Shown: positions 1 through 7,800 of the stretch, piece by piece
How the letters are laid out: every line of letters begins with the position of its first letter
How positions within the stretch are numbered: position 1 is the stretch's first letter
From: Trebonia sp036276115
Lineage (GTDB): Bacteria; Actinomycetota; Actinomycetes; Streptosporangiales; Streptosporangiaceae
DNA length: 56,737 bases
Direction: 5' to 3'
Assembly (NCBI GenBank): GCA_036276115.1
Contig: DATBEM010000099.1
Span: 1-56,737, forward strand
Notes under the pieces: model-generated
Database searches by the model: none
What the model saw: the letters and a program-made list of their open reading frames with translations, nothing else
Told to the model about the DNA's origin: nothing
Position numbers and translations under genes: made by a program

Positions 1-186
1 AAGATGGCGCAGATGAACTACCGGCTCGCCAGCGTCGAGACGCTGTTCATGACCACCAGCCCGCTGTACTCGTTCACGAGCTCCAGCCTCATCAAGGAGA
101 TCGCCAAGTACGGCGGGGACGTGAGCGGGCTGGTGCCGGAGATCGTGCTGAGCGAGTTGCGCACCCGGCTGGCCGAGCTGGCCTGA
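1..186 (+). CDS. coaD: phosphopantetheine adenylyltransferase, C-terminal end (partial)
   Basis: The frame is open from the first base, so only the last 61 codons are present. The enzyme joins ATP and 4'-phosphopantetheine to give dephospho-CoA in cytoplasmic coenzyme A synthesis. The segment TTSPLYSFTSSSLIKEIA followed by YGGDVSGLVP is the conserved C-terminal part of bacterial CoaD, and the stop falls where the roughly 160-residue family normally ends. It lies directly upstream of the DUF177-rpmF-rnc block, the usual actinobacterial order. Identity is firm; the start lies outside the window. Confidence 0.9.
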   Translation, partial: KMAQMNYRLASVETLFMTTSPLYSFTSSSLIKEIAKYGGDVSGLVPEIVLSELRTRLAELA

Positions 187-239
187 TCCCGGTATCCGCT
201 CGCGCCGCCTCGGGTGGCGGGGGAGGCCTGGCGGGCGAG

Positions 240-268
240 TTGGGCATATCGCGGCGTCCCCATATACT
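240..268 (+). promoter_or_regulatory. sigma-70-type promoter for the DUF177-rpmF-rnc operon
   Basis: TTGGGC (240-245) and TATACT (263-268) are separated by exactly 17 bases, an almost ideal housekeeping promoter. It sits in the 118-base gap after coaD and about 37 bases before the first possible start of the next gene. The block is locally AT-rich. Read from sequence only; no transcription start is known. Confidence 0.7.
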
Positions 269-304
269 GATGGGTCGGTTCAGTTATTGCCAACACGGTA
301 AGCT

Positions 305-931
305 GTGATGTCCAACATGAACGGAAAACCAGTCGCCCACGGAGCGGCCGGCGCGGGTCCCACTGCCAGGCGTCCTGCTGGCGGTAACAAGGGCCTGAGC
401 AGCGACTTCGCGTTCGACCTGCGCAGCCTCAGCCGGCAGGCGGGGTCGCTGCGCGATGTGGCCCTGGCGGCTCGCGCGCCAGATGGTGTCGGATCGGGGC
501 TAGTCTTGGTGCCAGCCGGTGCGGACGTTGCTCTTGACCTGCGCTTCGAGGCGGTTACCGAGGGGGTGCTCGTCACCGGCTCGGCGGTCGCCCCGCTGGC
601 GGGTGAGTGCGCCCGGTGCCTGGACCCGGTGTCCTCTAACCTGGAGGTCAGCTTCCAGGAGCTGTACCTGTACGAGCCGGGCGCGCAGGATGAGGAGGCC
701 GACGGCGAGGAGCGATACCTCGACGGCGAGCTGCTTGACCTGGAGCCCGCCTTCCGGGACGCGGTAGTGCTCGCACTGCCGCTTTCGCCGCTGTGCCGGG
801 AAGACTGCCCCGGGCTGTGCCCCGAGTGCGGCGCCCACCTCGCAGAGGCGGGACCGGACCATGGGCATGGCGACGATGCGGACCCCCGGTGGGCCGCGCT
901 TCGCAAGCTTGATGTTTCTGACCAAGAGTAA
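305..931 (+). CDS. yceD: DUF177/YceD family protein
   Basis: A 208-residue member of the DUF177 (YceD) family, almost always encoded just upstream of rpmF and linked to large-subunit rRNA or ribosome maturation; its biochemical role is not settled. The C-terminal third carries the conserved Cys pattern CREDCPGLCPECG, typical of actinobacterial members and probably metal-binding, and the core contains ECARCLDPV. GTG (305), ATG (308) and ATG (317) are possible in-frame starts; the first gives the listed protein. The stop lies 20 bases before rpmF, so the two are probably co-transcribed from the promoter at 240-268. Confidence 0.85.
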   Translation: MMSNMNGKPVAHGAAGAGPTARRPAGGNKGLSSDFAFDLRSLSRQAGSLRDVALAARAPDGVGSGLVLVPAGADVALDLRFEAVTEGVLVTGSAVAPLAGECARCLDPVSSNLEVSFQELYLYEPGAQDEEADGEERYLDGELLDLEPAFRDAVVLALPLSPLCREDCPGLCPECGAHLAEAGPDHGHGDDADPRWAALRKLDVSDQE

Positions 932-951
932 AGATTGACAGGAGAGCTGAA

Positions 952-1128
952 GTGGCTGTTCCGAAGCGGAAGATGTCGCGCAGCAACACGCGCTCCCGGC
1001 GTTCCCAGTGGAAGACGACTGTGCCGACGCTGGTGAGCTGCCCGCAGTGCCGCAGCCCGAAGCTGCCGCACACGGCCTGCCCGACCTGCGGGACGTACCG
1101 GCGGCGGCAGGTCATCACCCCGGCCTAA
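952..1128 (+). CDS. rpmF: 50S ribosomal protein L32
   Basis: A 58-residue protein starting with GTG after the strong ribosome binding site AGGAGAG. It begins MAVPKRKMSRSNTRSRRSQW and has two CxxC pairs (CPQC and CPTC), the zinc-ribbon form of L32. The position between DUF177 and rnc is the conserved one. Because it keeps all four Cys it is the zinc-binding version rather than a Cys-free paralogue. rnc follows after 16 bases, so these genes form one operon. Confidence 0.95.
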   Translation: MAVPKRKMSRSNTRSRRSQWKTTVPTLVSCPQCRSPKLPHTACPTCGTYRRRQVITPA

Positions 1129-1144
1129 CGCGATTAGGAGCGCC

Positions 1145-1957
1145 GTGAGCGTGGTGAGCGGACGTGCGATGGATGGTGGGGTTACCGCGGCCCGGGACCC
1201 CGCGGAGTTGCTGTCCGCTCTTGGCGTGCCCATAAGCGCGCAGACGCTGGAGCGCGCGCTCACTCACCGGTCCTACGCCTACGAGAACGGCGGCCTGCCG
1301 ACCAACGAGCGCCTGGAGTTCCTCGGTGACTCGGTGCTCGGCCTGGTGGTCACCGACACGCTGTTCTCGTCGTACCCGAGCTTCCCCGAAGGCCAGCTCG
1401 CCAAGCTGCGAGCGGCCGTGGTCCAGATGAACGCGCTGGCTGAGGTGGCCCGCGAGCTTCAGCTGGGCCGCTACGTGAAGCTGGGGCGTGGCGAGGAGGG
1501 CACCGGGGGCCGGGACAAGCCGTCCATCCTGGCCGACACGCTTGAGGCCGTCATCGGCGCGACGTACGTCGACTGCAAGCTCGACGCGGCCCGCGCGCTG
1601 GTGCACCGGCTGTTCGACCCGGTGATCGAGCGGTCGGCCATGCTCGGGGCCGGGCTGGACTGGAAGACCTCACTTCAGGAGCTGACCGCCGTCCAGGGGC
1701 TCGGGGTGCCCGAGTACCGGGTCGATGACAGCGGCCCGGACCACCAGAAGCTGTTCCGGGCCATCGTCCTGGTCGGCGGCCGGGAGTTCGGCTCGGGTGA
1801 GGGCCGCTCGAAGAAGGCCGCCGAGCAGCAGGCGGCCGAGACCGCCTGGCGCGCCCTGAGCGGCGAGGCCGACGGCGCCGGCGCGTCCGGCGTCCCCGCC
1901 CAGCCGAGCTCGGCCGATGCGGCGTCCCGCTCGGGTCAGTCGCCCGCCACGAGCTGA
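1145..1957 (+). CDS. rnc: ribonuclease III
   Basis: A 270-residue double-strand-specific endoribonuclease that cuts rRNA precursors and structured mRNAs. The catalytic domain carries the signature NERLEFLGDS (residues 54-63) with the downstream acidic pair D131 and E134; a double-stranded RNA-binding domain spans about residues 172-240 and contains GEGRSKKAAEQQAA. The last ~30 residues are a low-complexity Ser/Ala tail. The GTG start follows TAGGAG. The gene ends the DUF177-rpmF-rnc run, with mutM 289 bases further on. Confidence 0.95.
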   Translation: MSVVSGRAMDGGVTAARDPAELLSALGVPISAQTLERALTHRSYAYENGGLPTNERLEFLGDSVLGLVVTDTLFSSYPSFPEGQLAKLRAAVVQMNALAEVARELQLGRYVKLGRGEEGTGGRDKPSILADTLEAVIGATYVDCKLDAARALVHRLFDPVIERSAMLGAGLDWKTSLQELTAVQGLGVPEYRVDDSGPDHQKLFRAIVLVGGREFGSGEGRSKKAAEQQAAETAWRALSGEADGAGASGVPAQPSSADAASRSGQSPATS

Positions 1958-2246
1958 GCCTGCCCCCTGGCGGCGCCCGCCGCCAGGGCGCGGCCCGGGC
2001 CGGCCGCCGCGTGCGCGACGACAACCGGGCCGGCCCGGGCGGGGCAGCTCAGGCGAGGCCGTGCCTGGCCAGCCCCGGGAGGCCGGCCGGGACTTACCCG
2101 GTAGGGTTTTCGCTTCGGTAGAGCTTCCATCGCCTACGGCAAAAACTGTACCGAGAGCCAGAAGCCTTCCCGGTAATCCAGCCGCCCGGCCCGGCGCCAG
2201 TAACGGCGAAATGTCCTGCTCCCCCTTCCGTGCCCCTGGAGGCGTG

Positions 2247-3449
2247 GTGCCCGAGTTGCCCGAGGTGGAAACCGTCCGCGTGGGCCTGGAGCGCCACGTG
2301 GTCGGCCGCACGATCGCGTCCGCGCAGGTGCTGCACCCGCGGGCCGTGCGCCGCGACCCGGCCGGGCCGGCGGGCTTCGCGGCCGCGATCGCCGGGCGCC
2401 CGGTCCGCCGGGCCGAGCGGCGCGGGAAGTACCTGTGGCTCGACGTCGGTGAGGACGAGGCGCTGCTCGCCCACCTGGGCATGAGTGGCCAGATGCTCGT
2501 CGGCGACCCTGAGCGGCCGCTGTCCCCGCACGTCCGGGCGCGGTTCACCTTCACCGATGGCGGCCCCGACCTCCGCTTCACCGACCAGCGGACGTTCGGC
2601 CACCTGATGCTCGTCCCCTTCGCCCACGCCGCGCCGGGCGGGCCGGTGCCGTCGCCCGGCTCGCCGGCGGGCTCCCTCGCTGGGGCAGCCTCGGTGGCTG
2701 GCCGGGCCGGGACCACCGGTGTCCCGCCGGCCGGCCGCGAGTCTCGGGCGGGCCGGCGGGCACCTGCTGGCGCTGGCCCGGCGGCCCGCCTGGCAACTGC
2801 TGGCCCTGGCCTGGCTGGCCCTGGCCTGGCTGGCGCTGCCGTGGCTGACACCGTGCTGGCTGACACCGTGCTGGCTGACACCGTGCTGGCCGACACCGTG
2901 CTGGCTGGCGCTGCCCCGGTCGGCCTGGCGGTGGCCGCGGGCGCGCCGGCGCCCCGCCACGCGGCGGCCCCGGGGCGGCGGCTGCCCGCGCCGATCGCGC
3001 ACATCGCGCCCGACCCGCTGGAGGCGGCGTTCGACCCGGCCGGCTTCTCGGCCCGGCTGCGGCGGCGGCGGACCGGGGTCAAGCGCGCGCTACTCGACCA
3101 GTCCCTGATCAGCGGCGTCGGCAACATCTACGCCGACGAGGCGCTGTGGGGAGCGCGCCTGCACTGGGCCCGGCCGACCGACGCGATGCGGCCGGGCGAG
3201 GTCACCCGGCTGCTGGACGTGGTGCGTGACGTGCTGACGGCGGCCCTGCGGGTAGGCGGGACGTCGTTCGACAGCCTCTACGTGAACGTCAACGGGGAGA
3301 GCGGGTACTTCTCGCGCTCGCTGGAGGCCTACGGCCGGGAGGGGCACCCCTGCCGCCGGTGCGGTACTCCCATAGTGCGCGAATCCTTCATGAACCGGTC
3401 CGCATTTAGCTGTCCACGTTGCCAGCCGCGCCCGGGCGAGGCACACTAG
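2247..3449 (+). CDS. mutM: formamidopyrimidine-DNA glycosylase with a large repetitive insertion
   Basis: Base-excision repair glycosylase/lyase that removes oxidised purines such as 8-oxoguanine. GTG at 2247 is chosen because cleavage of its Met exposes the essential Pro2-Glu3 of PELPEVETV. K61, the H2TH region (LLDQSLISGVGNIYADEALW) and a C-terminal zinc finger (CRRC...CPRC) are present. The protein has 400 residues, against roughly 270-300 for the family. The excess is one block, about residues 131-246, of Ala/Gly/Pro-rich repeats lying exactly in the linker between the N-terminal catalytic domain and the H2TH domain. All catalytic motifs remain in frame, so the enzyme is probably active. 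Confidence 0.9.
   Translation: MPELPEVETVRVGLERHVVGRTIASAQVLHPRAVRRDPAGPAGFAAAIAGRPVRRAERRGKYLWLDVGEDEALLAHLGMSGQMLVGDPERPLSPHVRARFTFTDGGPDLRFTDQRTFGHLMLVPFAHAAPGGPVPSPGSPAGSLAGAASVAGRAGTTGVPPAGRESRAGRRAPAGAGPAARLATAGPGLAGPGLAGAAVADTVLADTVLADTVLADTVLAGAAPVGLAVAAGAPAPRHAAAPGRRLPAPIAHIAPDPLEAAFDPAGFSARLRRRRTGVKRALLDQSLISGVGNIYADEALWGARLHWARPTDAMRPGEVTRLLDVVRDVLTAALRVGGTSFDSLYVNVNGESGYFSRSLEAYGREGHPCRRCGTPIVRESFMNRSAFSCPRCQPRPGEAH
2799..2903 (+). repeat. 15-bp tandem repeats inside mutM
   Basis: Two perfect copies of a 15-mer (2799-2828, encoding LAGPG) are followed after 15 bases by four copies of GCTGACACCGTGCTG (2844-2903, one base change in the last), encoding LADTV four times. The period is a multiple of three, so the frame is kept. 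They make up the core of the extra linker in MutM and look like recent slippage or unequal-exchange products. Confidence 0.9.
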
Positions 3450-3571
3450 TAGTAGTGCTAGGTAGCGGCCCAGGGCCACTGGTAGCGGCGCTACCCGTGC
3501 TGGCCCCCACATGTGGGGGCCGGCGGAGGGGATCGGCACGGCGTCGCGTGGCAGCCAGCACTGCCCTGAGT

Positions 3572-3599
3572 TTGAATACCGCAGTATGTTTGGTAAGAT
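3572..3599 (+). promoter_or_regulatory. sigma-70-type promoter for the small coiled-coil gene
   Basis: TTGAAT (3572-3577) and TAAGAT (3594-3599) with a 16-base spacer, in an AT-rich island between mutM and the small gene at 3739. It would give a 5' leader of about 130 bases. Sequence evidence only. Confidence 0.6.
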
Positions 3600-3738
3600 A
3601 GGGCACAGAGCAGATACAGGGTTGCTCCTAACTTGACCTTCCGGGGCCAGGACGGGAGTCTGTTAACTGCTGTTGCGCGCACAGACGTGCGTCTGCATTG
3701 TGCCCACTCTGGTCACTCAGTGTGGAGGACCTCACACC

Positions 3739-3933
3739 ATGGCGAAGGCTCTATTCGGCCACGTCGGCGGTTCAGATCTCCGTATGATCTCTGAGATGCG
3801 CCGTCTCCAGCAGCGTGTTCGTGACCTGGAAGCCGAGCTTATGCGGCTCCAGGACGAGAACGATGCGCTTGCTGCCGAGGCTGCTCACTCCGAGGACATG
3901 CTAGTCCTGGACCGCGAGCCAGCGCTCGCTTAA
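3739..3933 (+). CDS. small conserved actinobacterial coiled-coil protein
   Basis: A 64-residue protein with an ATG start 8 bases after GGAGG. After the opening MAKALFGHVGGSD, residues ~18-45 form a heptad-patterned coiled coil (MRRLQQRVRDLEAELMRLQ). I recall close homologues in Streptomyces and relatives, but not a characterised function. It has its own promoter (3572-3599) and terminator (3979-4009), so it is a single-gene unit. No signal peptide or membrane segment is visible. A role as an oligomerising adaptor is only a guess from the coiled coil. Confidence 0.8.
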   Translation: MAKALFGHVGGSDLRMISEMRRLQQRVRDLEAELMRLQDENDALAAEAAHSEDMLVLDREPALA

Positions 3934-3978
3934 TACAGCGCTGGTTCCTCGCGACTCGGCAACACAACACAACGATTC

Positions 3979-4009
3979 AGGGGCGCCCGTCCAGGCGTCC
4001 CTCTTCGTT
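3979..4009 (+). terminator. intrinsic terminator after the coiled-coil gene
   Basis: AGGGGCGCC (3979-3987) pairs with GGCGTCCCT (3994-4002) around a 6-base loop (one G-T pair), followed by CTTCGTT. Placed 45 bases after the stop of the preceding gene. Confidence 0.65.
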
Positions 4010-4876
4010 GTCTACTCCTACATGGCCAGTCTCGCGCCCGGCGGGGATGTTCGCGCTGGCCCATTCAGCTAAGAGCGGCGCGCTGGCTAGCGCACCGTGA
4101 TTTCGTGCGCTCTGCCCTTGTCCGGTGGTGCCTCCTGTCCGGTGGTGCCCCTGCCCAGGCGGTGCCCCTGCCCAGGCGGTGCCCCCTGTTCGGGCCGTGC
4201 CCCTGTCCAAGCCATGCTGTGGCCAGGCGGTGCGCTGGCCAGGCGGTGCCATGGCCAGGCAGTGCATCACGCTTGCAGGTGTGGCGTCATCGCAGGTAGC
4301 CGCAGCGGGTCACGTCTCGTGCCGTTCGTGGCACTCGCCGCATTTACCAGTTCCGGGCTATTTGCGTGCTTAGCGTATCTGCGCCGACGCGCTATGCGGC
4401 CGTGCCTTGTGCCGTGCATCACTATGCCGCCACGTCGCGCCACGTCAGGCGGCTTTGGGAAAACCCAGGACGAGCGGCGATTCGTGACCGTGGTCTCATT
4501 GCGTCGGCTCATTGCGACTCTCGGCGTGGCGTCGTGCCCGCTTGCGGGCGACCCGCATAGAATTGTGTCTAAGTTCACAGGCGCGGCGGCGGCTGGCCCG
4601 CGGCCGGGATGGCCGGGCGGCACGGCAATCAGATGTGATGCGGATCACGGCGCTTGCCATTGACGGTGATTTGAGGCCATCGGGCCGGTCGGCGGTGATT
4701 GTTCCCCGGTTGTCCTCCGGTCGTTGCCCGCCGTCTTACCGTCCCGTCATCTGGCTCGCCGCCCGGCGGGCTGCCCCGCGCCCTTGCCGAAAATTCACGT
4801 CCGATCAAGGTCGCATGGCCCGCGCGGTAGGGTTCAGCAGAGTTCGTCGGGGCGGTTCCGGGGGAGGTGAGGGCAC
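4010..4876. other. 867-base intergenic region before smc
   Basis: No convincing gene is seen. Open frames in it lack codon bias and start signals, and base composition is lower in GC than in the flanking genes. It contains the tandem array at 4115-4264. The remainder (about 4270-4860) shows no recognisable RNA gene; it probably holds the smc promoter, but I could not single out a convincing -35/-10 pair. Confidence 0.5.
4115..4264. repeat. 16-18 bp tandem repeat array upstream of smc
   Basis: Nine consecutive units, consensus CCCCTGCCCAGGCGGTG, lengths 16-18: 4115, 4131, 4148, 4165, 4182, 4200, 4217, 4233 and 4249 are the unit starts. Two central units are identical; outer units differ by several bases. 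Because the lengths are not constant multiples of three and no gene spans it, it is non-coding. On the minus strand each unit begins CACCGCCT, close to the start CACTGCCT of the array after rlmN. Confidence 0.85.
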
Positions 4877-7800
4877 GTGTACCTGAAGACCCTCACGCTG
4901 CGCGGGTTCAAGTCATTTGCCTCCGCCACCACGCTGCGCCTGGAGCCAGGTATCACCTGCGTCGTCGGCCCGAACGGCTCCGGCAAGTCCAACATCGTCG
5001 ATGCCCTGTCCTGGGTGATGGGCGAGCAGGGCGCTAAGTCCCTGCGCGGCGGCAAGATGGAGGACGTCGTCTTCGCGGGCACCAGCACCCGCGCGCCCCT
5101 TGGCCGGGCCGAGGTTTCCCTCACCATCGACAACAGCGACGGCGCCCTGCCGATCGACTACGCCGAGGTGACGATCAGCCGTCTGATGTTCCGCTCCGGC
5201 CAGAGCGAGTACGCCATCAACGGCGACAGCTGCCGCCTGCTCGATGTCCAGGACCTGCTCAGCGACAGCGGGCTCGGCCGCGAGATGCACGTCATCGTCG
5301 GCCAGGGCCAGCTGGACCAGGTGCTGCACGCCGGGCCGGAGGCCAGGCGGGCCATCATTGAGGAGGCCGCCGGCGTCCTGAAGCACCGCAAGCGCAAGGA
5401 GAAGGCGCTGCGGAAGCTGGACGCGATGCAGGCCAACCTCACCCGCCTGGTGGACCTCACGGCCGAGCTCAACCGCCGCCTGAAGCCCCTCGGCCGGCAG
5501 GCGGAGGTCGCCCGCCGGGCCAACGTCATCGCGGCCGAGCTGCGCGACGCCCGGCTGCGGCTGCTGGCCGACGACTACCTGGCGCTCCGCGACAAGCTGC
5601 ACCGGGAGGAAGCCGACGAGACGGCGATCCGGGCCATGCGGGCCAGCCTCGAAGAGCAGCTGGCCGCCGCCCGGCAGCAGGAAGAAGAGCTCGACCGCGC
5701 CGCCGCCGAGCAGGCCACCGAGCTGGCCCGCGCCCAGCAGACCTGGTACGCGCTGTCGTCCCTGACCGAGCGGATGCGAGCGGTGACGGGCCTGGCGGCT
5801 GAGCGGTCCCGGCTGCTGGCGGCCGACCCCGAGCCCGAGCGCCCTGGCCGGGATCCCGATGAGCTGGACCGCCAGGCGGCCGAGCTGCGGGAGGAAGAGG
5901 CCGGGCTAACCGACCGGATGGACGAGGGCCGGGCCGTCCTGGCGGAGACGATCGAGGAACGATCCGCGACCGAGGCCGCCCTCGCGTCCAGCGAGCGCCG
6001 GATCGCCGACGAGGCCCGCGCCGCCGCTGGCCGGGCGGAGCGCCTCGCCCGGCTGCGGGGCATGACCGAGGCCGCCGCCAGCCGCAGCGCCGCCACGGCC
6101 GAGGAGATCGAGCGGCTCACCGTCGCCGCCGAGCAGGCCCGTGCCCGCGCCGAGACCGCCCGCCAGGAGTACAGCGAGGTCCAGGACCTGGCCGACGGGC
6201 AAAGCGATGACCGCAGCGGCCTGGCGGCCGGCTACGAGCAGGCCGCCGCCGCCCACAAGCGGGCATCGGAGCAGGTCGCGGCCGCCCGCAAGGCCGAGCG
6301 GCAGGCCAACAGCGAGGTCGCCGCCCTCCGGGCGCGGGCCGAGGCCCTGGAGGAGACCCTGCGCCGGGGGGCCGACGCCACCGCCGCCGTCCTCAAGAGC
6401 CCGGACCGGTTCACGGGAGTGCTCGGCTCGTTCGCCGGCCAGATCTCGGCCGCCGACGGCTTCGAGACCGCGATCGCCGCCGCCCTCGGCGCCGCCGCCG
6501 AGGCGGTCACCGTCGGCGGCCTGGACGCCGCCGTCTCCGTCCTCGGCGAGATCCGCGCCGCCGACGCCGGAACCGTCGGCCTCGTCATCGCCGACGCTCC
6601 TGCCAGGACTGGCGCGGCCGGGGTCCGGGGCCAGGCTCGCATTCGTGGCACGGCCGCGATCGTGGCCGCTGCCCGAGCCGCGCTGACGCCGGGAAGCGCC
6701 GAGCTAGACGGTGCGACCGGCCATGGGACTTCCCGGCCGGCGGCGAGCGGGCCGAAGCGGGCGCTGGGCGAGCTGGCGCGCAGTGCGGTCGCGCTGGGCG
6801 AAGTGGCGTTGCCGGAAGGTGCCCGGTGGGCGCTGGACCTGATCACGGTGCCGGCCGGGCTGGCCGGGGCGGTGGTCGCGCTGCTGGCGGATGTCGTGGT
6901 CGTGCCGGACCTGGCGGCGGCGGGCGCGCTCGTCCGGGCCTATCCGGGCTTGCGGGCCGTCTCCGCCGCCGGTGACCTGCTCGGCGCCCGCTGGGCGCAC
7001 GGCGGGTCGGCCCGGCCGCAGTCCCTGCTGGACGTGCGGGCGGCGGCCGACGAGGCGGCCGCCAAGCACGAGGCGGCCATCGCCGGGGCCGAGGAGGCCG
7101 CGGTCGCCCTCGCGGAAGCGACGCAGGCTCAGGAGGCCGCCGCCGCCGCCGTGGACGACAAGCGCGGCCAGATGCAGGCCGTCGATGCCGCCGCGGCGGA
7201 GGTCTCCGGGCGGCTCGGCCGGTTCGCCGGGGCCGCCCGGGCCGCGACCGACGAGGCCAACCGGCTCGACGCGTCCGTCGGGGCGGCCCTGCGCGCGGCC
7301 GAGAAGGACCTCGCCAAGCTGGCCCGGCTCAAGGACGAGCTGACCGAGGCGGAAGCGGACGAGGACCGGGCGAGCGACCCCGACGTCGCCAACGAGCAGG
7401 CCGAGGAGGAGCGCGCCGAGCTGACCCTGCGCGCCACCGCCGCTCGCAACGCTGAGATGGAAGCGCGCCTTGAGGTCCGTACCGTCGAGGAGCGGCTGCG
7501 GGCCATTGGCGGCCGGGCCGACTCCCTGTCGCAGGCCGCCGCGGCCGAGCGGACCGCTCGCGAGCGGTCCGCCGCCCGGCGCCGCCACCGGGCCACCCAG
7601 GCGGCCGTGGCCAAGGCCGTCGCCGCCGGGGCCGGGGTCGCCGTCTCCGCCGCCGAGTCCTCGCTGGCGGCGGCGCTCGCCCGCCGCGAGGAGCACGAGG
7701 CGGCCACCGCCGCCGGGGCGGGCGCCCTGAAGTCCGTCCGCGGCCAGGTGACGGGCCTGTCGACCGAGCTGGACAAGGTCGTCAACACCGCCCACGGGAC

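Noticed and set aside
4097..4663. 188-codon frame before smc
   Set aside because: Made largely of the 16-18 bp repeat array and sequence without codon bias; no ribosome binding site or homology.
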